64,000 nucleotides of DNA from Plantago ovata (lineage: Eukaryota; Streptophyta; Magnoliopsida; Lamiales; Plantaginaceae): NCBI GenBank assembly GCA_028274465.1, contig CM051455.1:68864985-68928984 (forward strand), read 5' to 3'. Below, one piece after another: positions 48,003 to 58,943 of the stretch; the stretch's first letter is position 1; every line of letters starts with the position of its first letter. The translations under genes and the position numbers were made by a program. Under the pieces are notes generated by a model. That model saw nothing but the letters and a program-made list of their open reading frames with translations, made no database searches and was not told the DNA's origin.

Positions 48003-48811
48003 TGTGCGTATATAATATTTAGTAGATGATTGAAAAGAAACTAATGACAATGTGAAGAAGCAGACGACTTAAAAATTATTGAAAAGAAGACTGTTCCATA
48101 CTTGTTAGTATCATCTAATGACAATTAATTCATAATAATGACACTATTTAAGTAAACCAAACTGTTACAGTGGGAAAGTTGTGACTGTTGGTGAACCATT
48201 GCGATGATTCTAGCTTCTTTTTAACTTCCGTATGCAACTGTCCACACTTATAAATCTTTGATATTGTAATATACGGAACAATAAAAGTTATGTTACAACC
48301 CGATGTAGTTGTTATAAAGCGAATTAGCAATACTAATTGGTTCCACGGTTAAATTATACCGTGTAAAAAAAGAAAGGTTTGTTTGTCTTCTTAATGGATA
48401 TAGCTTCCACTTTTAATTGATTTCGGTAGATGACATATACTCGAAACTACAAATCAGAACTCAATTAGTAGGAGTTATTAGAGTCGATTGCACTATGGAT
48501 TATATAAATCAAAGTCTATACATTTAATTTAGATTATACAGTTTCACATCCATATGGTCTGTAGGAGTTATTAGAGTTGATTGGATGCAGGATGATAGAG
48601 AACATGCAAAAGATAATCTCGAATATACTAATACACCTGATGCACTTGAATATCAATTCATAGTAATCATGCTTCATAACACAACAGAACAGAGTTAACT
48701 TAAACATTAAAAAGGCAGATAATGAAATTGGTTCACAAAACACAATCCAAGTTCTAAGAAGAAAAACAATAAACAGAAATACATCCCCATCAGCAGACAA
48801 CATCTTCTTGT
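48003..48811. other. Intergenic
   Basis: AT-rich, noncoding. It contains the 5' flank of PB1-like gene c and the 3' flank of the GRF-like gene. Confidence 0.45.
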
Positions 48812-49285
48812 CTATTCCTTAGCGAGAACCCAAGCAATGCATATCATGGCAGCAACTAGAAAACCCAAAAGCACATTTGAACCGGTGTTGGTTGGCTTCA
48901 TCTCTTCCATCAACTTCTTCATCTTCAACTCCTTGTTCGCGGTGGCAAGCATTTCTTTTTCACTCAGCATGCTGTGAATCTGAGATTGGAGTGCTGCATT
49001 CTGGGCTTCATGCTTCTTCAGCTTGTTGTAAACGATGTTGCCGAACTCAACCTCCTTAGCCGTCATGGACTTATCCAGCCAGTCAAAGTAGTCACACTGA
49101 TGGCCTACTGGCTTGGGGCATCCCAGGAACCCCCTCCCGACCCTGCCAGGAGTGAAGGCATACGTAGGCCTTGGGATGAGCCTAAAATGACAAAGTCTGC
49201 CTTCGAACGGGCCATCAGCACGAACAATCCTCTGGTTAATCTCAGCACCATTTGATGCAGAGTCGTTGTATGAAGGTCGAACCAT
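48812..49285 (-). CDS. GRF zinc-finger-like protein with C-terminal membrane segment
   Basis: A single-exon frame of 157 codons starting MVRPSYNDSA. Residues about 30-70 resemble a GRF-type zinc finger, with GRVGRGFLGCP then CDYFDWLDKSM. The first CxC pair is reduced to a single Cys (LCHFRL), so zinc binding may be altered. A coiled-coil-like stretch follows (LKKHEAQNAALQSQIHSML). The C-terminus has a hydrophobic run of about 17 residues (VLLGFLVAAMICIAWVL), which suggests a tail anchor. GRF fingers are known to bind nucleic acid in other proteins. It shares its upstream region with the divergent Myb/SANT-like gene 4. Confidence 0.7.
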   Translation of the reverse strand: MVRPSYNDSASNGAEINQRIVRADGPFEGRLCHFRLIPRPTYAFTPGRVGRGFLGCPKPVGHQCDYFDWLDKSMTAKEVEFGNIVYNKLKKHEAQNAALQSQIHSMLSEKEMLATANKELKMKKLMEEMKPTNTGSNVLLGFLVAAMICIAWVLAKE

Positions 49286-50175
49286 TTTTTTCAGACCTGA
49301 ATGGTTTGGTTAATTTCGAATGAGTAGTTTTGTTTAGACTATCCCTTGAGAACAAACAGGTTATATAGCCAACAGATTTACAGTAATATGAAATACTAGC
49401 ATTTATAACAGTGAAGAAGAGTGGTTGTATGTTATCAAACCCAAATTAATCATAAAATGACCAACTTCCAGACAATACATTGCTAGACTAAACTTGACAG
49501 CAGACCTAGTATGAACAAATTAGGAAATATATCTACAAACACTACATTAAATTCATCACAGGATTTGATACAGATGCAGCATGCATTATGAATCCTAAAG
49601 GTTAGTTGAAAAATGGCATTCAATACATATTTCATCTGAATGTATGCCTGCTACTTTTACTACAGAACATAAAGCTCACTTGTCATATACATAGACATAG
49701 TACATGTACTCAATTGTCTGAAACAATGAACTGTCCAGAGGTATTGGATAAGGATGACCAAATTGGCTAAACTGTAATAGATCTGGATGATACTGGATTC
49801 AAATTAATGAGGACTCTAGCATTTTTTTATGTAAGTAGCTAAAAAATAAAAAGTTTTCCACAATTACATTCAAAATTACTTATATTTTAGGTGAAATTTG
49901 TAATGCCAGAGTATATCATATGTCATCAAATTCGGGTGAATGCAATTCAAAAAAAGGATAACAAAGTCTAACTGAGTCATTCTAATATTTGAGCACATTT
50001 ATATACACTAGTTACTCAAAACAAAAGCCTAACCCGCAGAAGAAGTGAAAATAACAAAAGTATTGACTACATATTTACCTCATTCTGTCTCCGTATCCTC
50101 TAACTGCAACTCCAAAAGATCTACAGCAAAACACTTCCCACCATCTTGAAAATCCAGCCAACCAAACCACCAAGG
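49286..50175. promoter_or_regulatory. Divergent promoter region, GRF-like gene and Myb/SANT-like 4
   Basis: About 890 AT-rich bases between two divergent starts. A TATA-like CATTTATATACAC lies at about 49995 on the plus strand. No coding sequence or repeat is recognised. Confidence 0.4.
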
Positions 50176-50999
50176 ATGAATCTCCTTCCTGTCACAGAGG
50201 AAACACAAGATGAAGCTTTCTATGATCCTTACTTCCCGAAAGAAAATGTCAGATTCCTAATCAACCACCTGTGTGACATTGCATACGATGGCCAGTGGGA
50301 GTGGCCATGTAAGGTGGAGCAAGCATATCTTATTGCACAGAAGAACCTTGCATTCATGGTTGGAAAGACTTATGAACTCGAAGATATCGAAGAGGTCGTC
50401 CGAAACCTTAAAGAGAGACACAATGTTTGCAAGCAGCTTCTTAACAAAGATGGAATGAAATGGGATGAAAATCAGGACAGGTTTCAGGCAGAGCCAGAAA
50501 TATGGAATCAGGTTGTACAGGTTAAAAAACTCACAACTTTACTATTCTGTCATCTTTTACAATGCTGCATGTCACTGAAATTGACATTACATATTTTATT
50601 TGTGAAATCCAGGAGAATAAGAGTGCAAAATGGTACTTTCAGATAGGTGAACCATTGTGGAAAGAACTCATCATTTTGTTTGAAGGCTGGGAAGCACTTT
50701 ATGCAGCAACATGGAAACCAACCAAATTCCCAGAACCGAAGAGCCTTGCTATTATCCCTTTTTCTTTCAATCTAGACCAGTTCCCAGTTCCTGAGTTTCG
50801 TGCCCCGACTAGTCCTATTGCAGTGAACAGAGCCTTATTGCTACCCCCAACACCTAAAGATGAACCTATTTGGTCAATCGATGATGGAATTCCATTCCCA
50901 CCTATGTCCCCTGATTTTATTGCCCGTCTTTTAGAAATCGATCAACCTATTCCCCAAACTTCTGACATCACTCCTACTGAGGGAAGCACCCGATCATGA
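50176..50999 (+). CDS. Divergent Myb/SANT-like protein 4, tail cut by in-frame stops
   Basis: Exons 50176-50520 and 50613-50999 with the shared phase-0 intron after VVQ, about 243 residues. I chose ATG 50176 (MNLLPVTEE). The core has YFPKENVRFLINHL, WEWPCKVEQAY, YELEDIEEVVRNLKERH, DGMKWDEN, EIWNQVV, WYFQIGEPLWKELIILFEGW. A Pro-rich tail follows, with LLLPPTPKDEP. After TGA at 50997-50999 the same frame reads Ala, TAG, then 38 coding-like codons (KKVVFEADQ to IMDKFIRN) to TAA at 51120-51122. The longer protein was probably the original. The same kind of truncation is seen in gene 2. Confidence 0.75.
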
Positions 51000-51122
51000 G
51001 CATAGAAGAAGGTAGTATTTGAGGCAGATCAATCAGCACAAACAGAGATGCAAACTCCAATCAAGAGAGAAAATGCTAAGGCCACTTTAAAAGCTATCAT
51101 GGATAAGTTTATTAGAAATTAA

Positions 51123-51955
51123 GCTACATTTGCTTCTATTGCACCTGTCTGGAGTCTTCAATTTCCAGTTTTGTCCTAGTTAACTAGGTTGTAGGTTCTA
51201 GCTAAAGATTTGGGGCAGAAATTAGGGTTCTGTGAGTTAACTAGGGTTCTTATTGATGAAATGTTTTCAATTCGAAATTAACAAAAAATTCGTATCACAG
51301 GCATTTAACACTACAATCCTATGATTATCGTAAGCTAATTAACGAAATATAACGAGGATTACATCAGCACAACCATAACCAAACGCCAATGGAAGCTCGA
51401 AATCCAAATACGATAAAAAGTAGCAGACAAAAAACATAGAAGGAGAGAAGGATGAGCTTACCATGACTTTTCCGGACATCTTTGTTCCAGACGTTAATCC
51501 ATTGTAACCGAATTCGACAATTTTGCCAGAAAATTTGGGATGAACGGTTTGCCATTTCAACGACTTCTCAGTCGCCGCCCATACCAAACGGAAGATGAGC
51601 AAGGGAAAGTGTGTTGTTTTTGGCCTTTGACTTGATTTTAAGTGGGCTGACCAAAACACACAAGCAAACCAAACAGTCCATGTAGAAGAAAATTTTTGGC
51701 CCAAATACACCTAAAACACACAGAAATATATGGCAAACCAAACGGTGAGGATTAAGGTTCCCTCAATGGTTCTAGTATACATCATAAGTTAGACCCAAAA
51801 CACACCCCAACTTATGCACTTTAACGCGTGGTCAAACTGCACCAAACCAAACAAGGCATAAATCGGTGCATGGTGGGTGGGCTCCACCACCATCACCAAT
51901 TTTTTTTTTAAAAAATAGAGAGGCGCACAATTAGTTCGCCTCATGGCCACCAACC
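51123..51955. other. Noncoding region with clustered Harbinger-type end motifs
   Basis: Three CAAACCAAAC motifs near 51671, 51733 and 51843 each follow an AAAACACAC tract. The last ends ...CAAGGCA at 51858 followed by TAA. A short open stretch on the minus strand at about 51475-51600 ends at a good donor (ATG, then GTAAGC) and may be an orphan exon. Sequence stops at a gap at 51955. Confidence 0.5.
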
Positions 51956-52055
51956 NNNNNNNNNNNNNNNNNNNNNNNNNNNNNNNNNNNNNNNNNNNNN
52001 NNNNNNNNNNNNNNNNNNNNNNNNNNNNNNNNNNNNNNNNNNNNNNNNNNNNNNN
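51956..52055. other. Scaffold gap, exactly 100 N
   Basis: A run of 100 undetermined bases, the common placeholder for a gap of unknown size. The Copia-A RT is cut here and its 3' half and 3' LTR do not reappear to the left, so several kilobases are probably missing, or the join is wrong. Confidence 0.98.
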
Positions 52056-55000
52056 GGTTTCTGAGGGAAGTTCAAAGCCAGGGGGTTGTTCTAGGTAGAC
52101 TTCTTCAGCAAGTTCACCATTTAAGAATGCACTCTTAACATCCATTTGGTAAACAATGAAGTCATTGTGAGCAGCAAAGGCCAAGAAGAGCCTAATTGCA
52201 TCCAATCTTGCAACTGGAGCGTAAGACTCATCATTGTCCAATCCTTCAGTGTGACAGTAACCTTGAGCAACTAAGCGTGCTTTGTTTCTTGTTACTTCAC
52301 CAGACTCGCTCAGCTTGTTTCTAAACACCGTTTTGTACCAATAGCTTTCTTATCTTCAGCAAGTGTCACAAGTTTCCAGACTTTGTTTCTTTCAAATTGA
52401 TCAAATTCTTCTTGCATTGCCTTTATCCATTCAGAATGCTTCAAAGCTTCTTCTATGGTTTTAGGTTCAATTTCTGAAACAAAGCAAGAGAATAAAGATT
52501 CTACTTCTACGACAGTTGCTTCTTCAGCAAGTCCTTGAGTAGCTTTGGATCTAGTCACTTGACGTTTATTAATATCGCCAATCATATCCGTAGAGGGATG
52601 ATCTCTAATCTATTTATTAACAGGTTTCCTGTTTGTTGGATCAGGATATGTTTGCTCATCAGCATGTGACTCTTCAGTATGTACTTGTTCAGTACTACTG
52701 GGAATTTGTGTCTCTGCTGAGATTTGTTCGTCAGCAACTGCTTGTTCAGCATTGCTGGATTGAGGTATTTCATCAGCAGGCACTGGAGATTGCGTAATTT
52801 CAGCAACTTCCGGAGCAACCGCATCTTTTGTTGGAAATTCTTTGTCGTGAACTATATTTATCTTGTCATGACTCGGGGGAGGAGAATCATTGTCAGAATC
52901 ATCATTTAGTTCAATTGACTTGATTTGCCTAGCATCAGATTCAGTTCTTTGCTCATGTATGATTAGCTTTTTCATACATTCTGATATTTCTTCTTCAGCA
53001 GGCACGCCTTGTGACTTTTCGTAGAATACAACATGCACAGATTCTTCAATCTCTTGTGCCTTTTTGTTGTAAACTCTATAAGCTTTACTATGAAAGGAGT
53101 AGCCAAGAAATATCGCTTCGTCTGCCTTTGGTTGAAATGTTCTTAGGTATTCTCTACCATTGTTAAGAACGAAACACTTGCAACCAAATACTCTTAGATG
53201 AGTGATGTTAGGAGGTCTACCAACAAACAATTCATAAGGAGTTTTGTTGTATTCCTTAATAATCAAACATCTATTCTGAGTGTAGCAGGCGGTATTAATC
53301 GCTTCAACCCAGTAAGCCTCACTTATTTCAGTGTCAGCAAGCATTGTTCTTGCGGCTTCTTTCAGGGTATGATTCTTCCGTTCAGCAACACCATTTTGCT
53401 GTGGTGTCCTTACGGAGGATAACTGATGTTCAATACCCTTGGAGGTACAATATTCAGTTATGTACTGGTTTACAAACTCAGTACCATGGTCTGTCCTTAT
53501 GACTTTTACCTTGTCATTTTTCATGACTTCAAGCTTATTCAGCAAGTTAGGTATTTCAGTCTTGGTTTCAGATTTGTGCTTGATGAATACTACCCAAGTG
53601 AATCTTGAATAGTCATCTACCACGACTAGACCATACTTCTTACCAGCATTGCTTGTTGAAGAAGATTCAAACAAGTCCATGTGTAAGAGTTGTAAAGGTT
53701 TTGTAGTTGACGGTACTGCCTTGTTCTTGAAAGAAGATTTGGTTTGCTTTCCTTGCTGACATGCATTGCAAACACCATCCTTCTTAAAAGTAACCCTAGG
53801 TAATCCAACTACAAGTGCCTTTTTAGACAACTTATTCAGCGTCTTGAAGTTTAGATGACTTGTTCGTTTATGCCATAACCATACTTTTTCAGCAAGGCAA
53901 TCATGATCTGAGACAAGGCATTTTTCAACGTTTGCTGAAGACCAATCAACGGTGTACAAGCCTCCTGATCTTCTTGCAATCATTATAACCTTTTTAGTCT
54001 CAAAATCTACAAGTTTACATTCATCACTTTTACTTTCGATGAAGTATCCTTTGTCAGCAAATTGACTCATGTTGAAAAGGTTAAACTTAATATTTTTGAC
54101 ATACAGAACTCCAGAAATGGTTTTACATCCAACTTCACATCACCATAGCCTTTTGTAGATCCGGAGCCTCCACCAGCAAACCTTATTGTTGGACCTTTAG
54201 ACCACCGTCTATAGTTTATAAGGTTATTCTTGTTGCCCGTCATGTGTTTTCCACAACCACTATCAAAGTGCCAGATTGCATCGTTTGTCTCCGTGGCTAC
54301 AGTCTGCACAATCAAGAGCAAACAAGTTAATTATCCAAAGATGGATGTCCATTAACATGTTCAAGAATGCGTCCAGTGGAAACCCAAGTCTGAAGTTTTT
54401 CAACTTTGACTTGTTTTCTACTTGCTGAGGAACTAGGAGGATTTGAGCTGAAAGACTTTTGACTCGTGCTGGTCAAATCCACTTTTTGATGTGGTGTCTT
54501 GCTCTGTTGACCTTTTTGCTGAACATACTTTTCAGTAAGTTCTTTTCTAGCAAGGTTCCTTCTAGTCCTAGCATTGGGAGTCTTTTCAGAACTCTTAGGC
54601 TTGGTTTTCTTCATCTCTTTGAAGTATCTTTGCTGACTTTGCTTATACTCATGAAAGAGTTGACTTTGCTTGGTTTTGAAACCGAGTCCACTCTTTGGAG
54701 AATGCTGAGCTTTAGCATCAGCAACCTTACTTGATTCAGGTTTGTCAGCAAAGGACTTCTGATTACTTTTGGTAATCTTGCCTTTAGACTTAACAACTTG
54801 CTTTTCAGCAACTTGTTTGGCGGAATGCTTCACGGCATTCTTTTTCTTTCCAGTTTGCTTCTCAGCAACCTTTTTTCCTTTTAAAGTCTTGTTACTTTGA
54901 GTAGCAACAGCGGGCTTTATGGTCATAGGTACTTGATTGCATGTTTCAGCAACCTTAGTTTGACCAAACTGATAGATCACTGGTGGACTACTATCAGTAG

Positions 55001-56747
55001 CACGTACAAAGGAGATAGGTGATTTATCTTTTCTCAAGATTTCTACGTTATCACCTTAACACGTTGCTCCTAAACCTTCTTTCTGAGATGGATCTCTCAA
55101 ATAAGAGTTTAGTTCAGTCAGCATATTACTTGCTTCCACATAGGATTTGAAATTGATTTTCATCTTTTTCATTTCTTGGATTTCAGCAAGTAACTTTAGA
55201 ATTCAGGACTGATATTCTTCCAATTCTAATGCCATTTGAGAATTTTTCTCTGCAGCCTCAGCAATCAACTTCTTAAGACGCCTTATTTCAGCATCCTTTT
55301 CTTCTATCTCTTCTTTCAGCAAAACATACTTCTCAGTAGTTTGCTTGGTCAGAGTTTCAGCAAGTTGAAGTTTCTCTTGCTGTTTGCTGAGAGTTTTCTC
55401 AAATCTTTCGATTTCTCCTTGAATCTTGTCAAGGTCAATCTCGTCTTCACTTTCTGAATCTGAGTCAGAGGTAGAATTATTTACCTGACCAGCCATGAGG
55501 CAGAATTCGTAGTTCGACACATCTGGATAAGCTTCCATAGCTATTCCACACACTTTTATGCCAATCTCCACGTCTAGAGTGGCTTCTTCATCGTCGGTGT
55601 CTGAACTTTCATCCTCACTGTCTTCGGAGCTTGTCTCAATGCACAATGCATCGATTTTTGCTTGAAGCTTCTTCTTTTCTTCAGCAATGAAAGCTCTTTT
55701 GAACTTCTTCTTCTTTTCAGCAGATTTGCCTTTCAGCAAAGGGCAATTAGCTTTGAAGTGTCCAGGATTTTTGCAGTAAAAACATAGATCATTTCCAACT
55801 GCTGGTTCTTCTGATGATGTAGCTTGCTGAGCTTGCTTGTTCAGCGAGCTAGTATCATTCTTGTACTTATGGTAGTTGTTACCAAGATGCTTTTTCAGCT
55901 TCTCTTTTGCCTTTCGCCTTTCAAGTTCCTTACTGATGAACTTCTTCATGTTTTTAACAACTAAAGCATTTTCATCAGCAGGCTCTTTATCATTCTTCTT
56001 TTCAGAAGATGACGGCTTTGCAGCAAGAGCAATGTTTTGCGATTTTTCAGCAAACACATTTTCTCTTTGCTTTGTCTCATAATTGACAGTAGCAAGATGA
56101 GAGAACAACTCTGTTGGTGTAATGTCAGGCATGCCTTGATTATAATAGAAATTCTGAGTATGAATCCATTCTTGATTCAAACTTCTGATGATAGTTTTCA
56201 CTTTCTCAGAATCTGAATAAAGATTTCCAACACCCAGCGTTGCCATTTCACTAACAAGAGTTGTGAATCTGAAGTCCAAGTCTTCCAGTGACTCGTTAGC
56301 ACCTTGCTTAAAGTTTTGAAACTTTAGCTTAAGTACTTCAAGTTTGTTTTCCTTGGTCTTGTCAGATCCAGCACAAAGATCTTGAACCATTTTCCAAGCC
56401 TCCTTAGCAGTCTTAGCACCCCACAGTTTGCACTGTATGGTATCTGGAGTTGATCTGATGATGATATTTCTTGCTTGGCCATCAAGACGGAATCTCTTAG
56501 CTTCGTCAGAAGTCCATTCCTCTCTTGGTTTTGGCACAACAGTATATGATGGTTCGCCTTGGATGATTTCCTTTCCAGCTTCAGTGGTTCTATGAGGGAA
56601 ACTCCTTTCAACCTTGGTGATTTTGATAGGTCCATCATTAATGACAGTTACCATCTCATCACTAATGGCCTCAAGATGTAGCATCATGTTGTTTCGCCAT
56701 TTCTTATAATTTTCCATCTTCAGCAAGGGAGCATCTCCTAAAGACAT
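52056..56747 (-). pseudogene. Copia-A gag-pol, disrupted and incomplete
   Basis: Gag starts at 56747 (MSLGDAPLLKMENYKKW), with a UBN2-like region (ANESLEDLDFRF), the zinc knuckle CFYCKNPGHFKANC and a long Glu/Lys-rich coiled-coil tail. It is stopped by TGA at 55203. The frame continues past a TAA at 55056 into a Lys/Ser-rich region stopped at 54327. The protease motif WHFDSGCGKH lies near 54270. Integrase has the pre-integrase WLWHKRTSHLN, a core with HMDLF and the block TPQQNGVAERKNH. RT starts near 52316 ([20 protein letters not shown]) and is cut by the gap. RNase H is absent. At least four breaks prevent a full polyprotein. Confidence 0.92.
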
Positions 56748-56845
56748 CCTGTCAGCAAAGCACTACCAAACTAATCAAGTGAAAGTGATTTACGGAAAGC
56801 ACTTAAGGGGATCTAGGTTCAGTGCAGAAGGCTAAAGAACCTTCT

Positions 56846-56857
56846 GCTCTGATACCA
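56846..56857 (-). other. Copia-A primer-binding site
   Basis: On the minus strand TGGTATCAGAGC, the tRNA-iMet complement, begins two bases downstream of the LTR end at 56860. Confidence 0.92.
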
Positions 56858-57758
56858 CTTGTTGGTCCCTTTAAACAACAAGAAAAGACTAGAGGGGGGG
56901 TGAATAGTCTTTTCAAACTTTTGTCGTTTAAAACTTTCTCAGCAAGTACTTATTACTTTTCAGTAATGAGGTTGCTGATACTTAACTTTCTCAGAAAGCG
57001 TAAGTTACTTTCCAGTAGCTTGGTTTGCTGATACTTAAAATCAGAGAGCGGAAGTCTTTGAAACAATAAGTGCTCTTTCAGCAAGTAAAGAGTTTCAGCA
57101 AGTGAAGTGAGTGACTGTGTACAAACAGATATAATTTGCTGAAAGCTAAATGCAGTAAGTAAATCACACAAACGCTTTTATAGTGGTATCTGAGAGTGGC
57201 GTAATCTCTCAACTAATCCACTTTGTCCTTTCTAGGACTGAATCCACTAAGATATGATTTAGATTCCTTACAATCTCCTATCTAAAGCGATTCAACAGAA
57301 ACCAAAGCACACTTGCTTTGTCTCCAACCTAAACTAGAGAACTCAACCTTGTTCTCCACCAAACTTGGTACTTTTAATCAGCAAAACTATGCTCGATTAA
57401 GTTCCCCCTGAATATCACGCCTGAAAGGGTGTATTTTCAGTTAGAGAGTTTTGGGGTGAGATGACTTAATTATAACTTAATCAGTTACAACAAGTAATCT
57501 AAGAAACACAACTTGGAATACTTTGCAGTAAACAAGTTTAATTGTTTCTGGTGTCAAGACTTGTTCTTGTTCGAAAGAAAGAACACTTAACTAATTTCTT
57601 AGCCGAGTTTGTTCTACTTCTTCACAAGTAGCTTTTTCAAGCTTTAAGTCTTGGAACGGATCAATGGCAGTAAGAGTGTTTGAAGGTATGTGAGTTTTAA
57701 GCACAAGTGAGAGTTTGATCACGTTGTTGACACACTTCAATTCTTTGCCGAATGACCT

Positions 57759-57768
57759 CTATTTATAG
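57759..57768 (-). promoter_or_regulatory. TATA box of the Copia-A LTR
   Basis: CTATAAATAG on the minus strand, preceded by GCA and followed by GGTCATTC, in the right place to split U3 from R. Transcription would start near 57730. Confidence 0.75.
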
Positions 57769-58220
57769 TGCAAGTAAGGAGCCGTTTGAATTTCAAATCC
57801 TAAGGCTTTTGTTCCTTAACATGTCACTATCTTGCTTTTGTACTTTCAGCAGCGTCCTTTGTTTGTCTTCTAGTCTTCATGTCCTTCGCGTGTAAGCTTT
57901 GCATTAAATGCACATTTGAATAGAATTCAAACAGTAACATTGGAGCGCAAATTCACGTACATTCATCAAGAGGTCACATATGTTTATCAGCAAGTGTTCA
58001 TTCTCAGTTTCAGCAAGCACAACCTACTATGTCTTTCAGATTTTCACTTATGCAATGCTGTTGCTGAAAAATTCCACTTTCTGAGCAACACGTGCCTTTA
58101 CCAGTCTTCAGCAATCTTCAAGTCTTCAAGTCTTCAGATCTTCAAAAAGTCTTTAAGATTCTGACCGGTTTCTTATTTGCTTCAATAATTTGTTTGTAAT
58201 AAACAAAATATATCTTCAGC

Positions 58221-58780
58221 AAATGCTTCAATAGGTTATTTTCTTTTCAGAAAATAAGATACATTAAAGCTAAGCATCAATAAGATATTTTCTTTTCAGA
58301 AAATAAAATACATCATACGCTAAAGTGTCAATAAATTATTTTCTTCTCAGAAAATAAAATACGTCATACACAAATGTGTCAATAAATTATTTTCTTCTCA
58401 GAAAATAAAATACGTCATACACAAATGTGTCAATAAATTATTTTCTTCTCAGAAAATAAAATACGTCATCCACAAATGTGTCAATAAATTATTTTCTTCT
58501 CAGAAAATAAAATACGTCATACACAAATGTGTCAATAAATTATTTTCTTCTCAGAAAATAAAATACGTCACACACAAATGTGTCAATAAATTATTTTCTT
58601 CTCAGAAAATAAAATACGTCATCCACAAATGTGTCAATAAATTATTTTCTTCTCAGAAAATAAAATACGTCATCCACAAATGTGTCAATAAATTATTTTC
58701 TTCTCAGAAAATAAAATACGTCATCCACTAATGTGTCAATAAATTATTTTCTTCTCAGAAAATAAAATACGTCATCCTCA
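58221..58780 (-). repeat. 51-bp tandem array in the Copia-A U3
   Basis: Nine units of 51 bases begin with TGTC at 58326, 58377, 58428, 58479, 58530, 58581, 58632, 58683 and 58734. Two looser units precede them. Each of the nine has TACGTCAT, a TGACG core on the element's sense strand, and an inverted repeat, TTATTTTCT and AGAAAATAA around TCTC. Units differ at only one or two positions. TGACG is the core of plant as-1-type bZIP sites. Enhancer function is inferred. Confidence 0.9.
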
Positions 58781-58943
58781 AAAGAAATAACTTATCTAAC
58801 ACCTAACTAAGTCATCAGCAAACGTTCCTCTTTTACAATGTCCTTAAAATTCTAAATTCCTATGGACCTTAAAAGTACTAGTTACTGGACTGTTCTTAAT
58901 TTAGCATGGTTAATTGCTCATCAAAATTACAAGATTCCTAACA

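Larger units (their letters stand above)
52056..58943 (-). mobile_element. Copia-A retrotransposon, 3' part lost in the gap
   Basis: A Ty1/Copia element read on the minus strand: 5' LTR 56860-58943, PBS at 56846-56857, gag, protease, integrase and the start of RT, then the gap. The LTR family is the same as at 1-4531, in opposite orientation. In-frame stops make it inactive. Confidence 0.92.
56860..58943 (-). repeat. 5' LTR of Copia-A
   Basis: About 2.08 kb. On the minus strand it begins TGTTAGGAATCTTG at 58943 and ends GGGACCAACA at 56860. U3 is about 1.2 kb and holds a nine-unit tandem array. R/U5, from about 57730, matches the LTR at 1-801. The outer flank is gtact; no partner duplication can be seen because the 3' side is lost. 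Confidence 0.9.

Noticed and set aside
51789..52328. Open frame running through the N gap
   Set aside because: The frame is created by undetermined bases. Only the part right of 52055 is real RT.
58326..58780. CRISPR-like array
   Set aside because: Units are contiguous with no unique spacers, and lie in a plant LTR.
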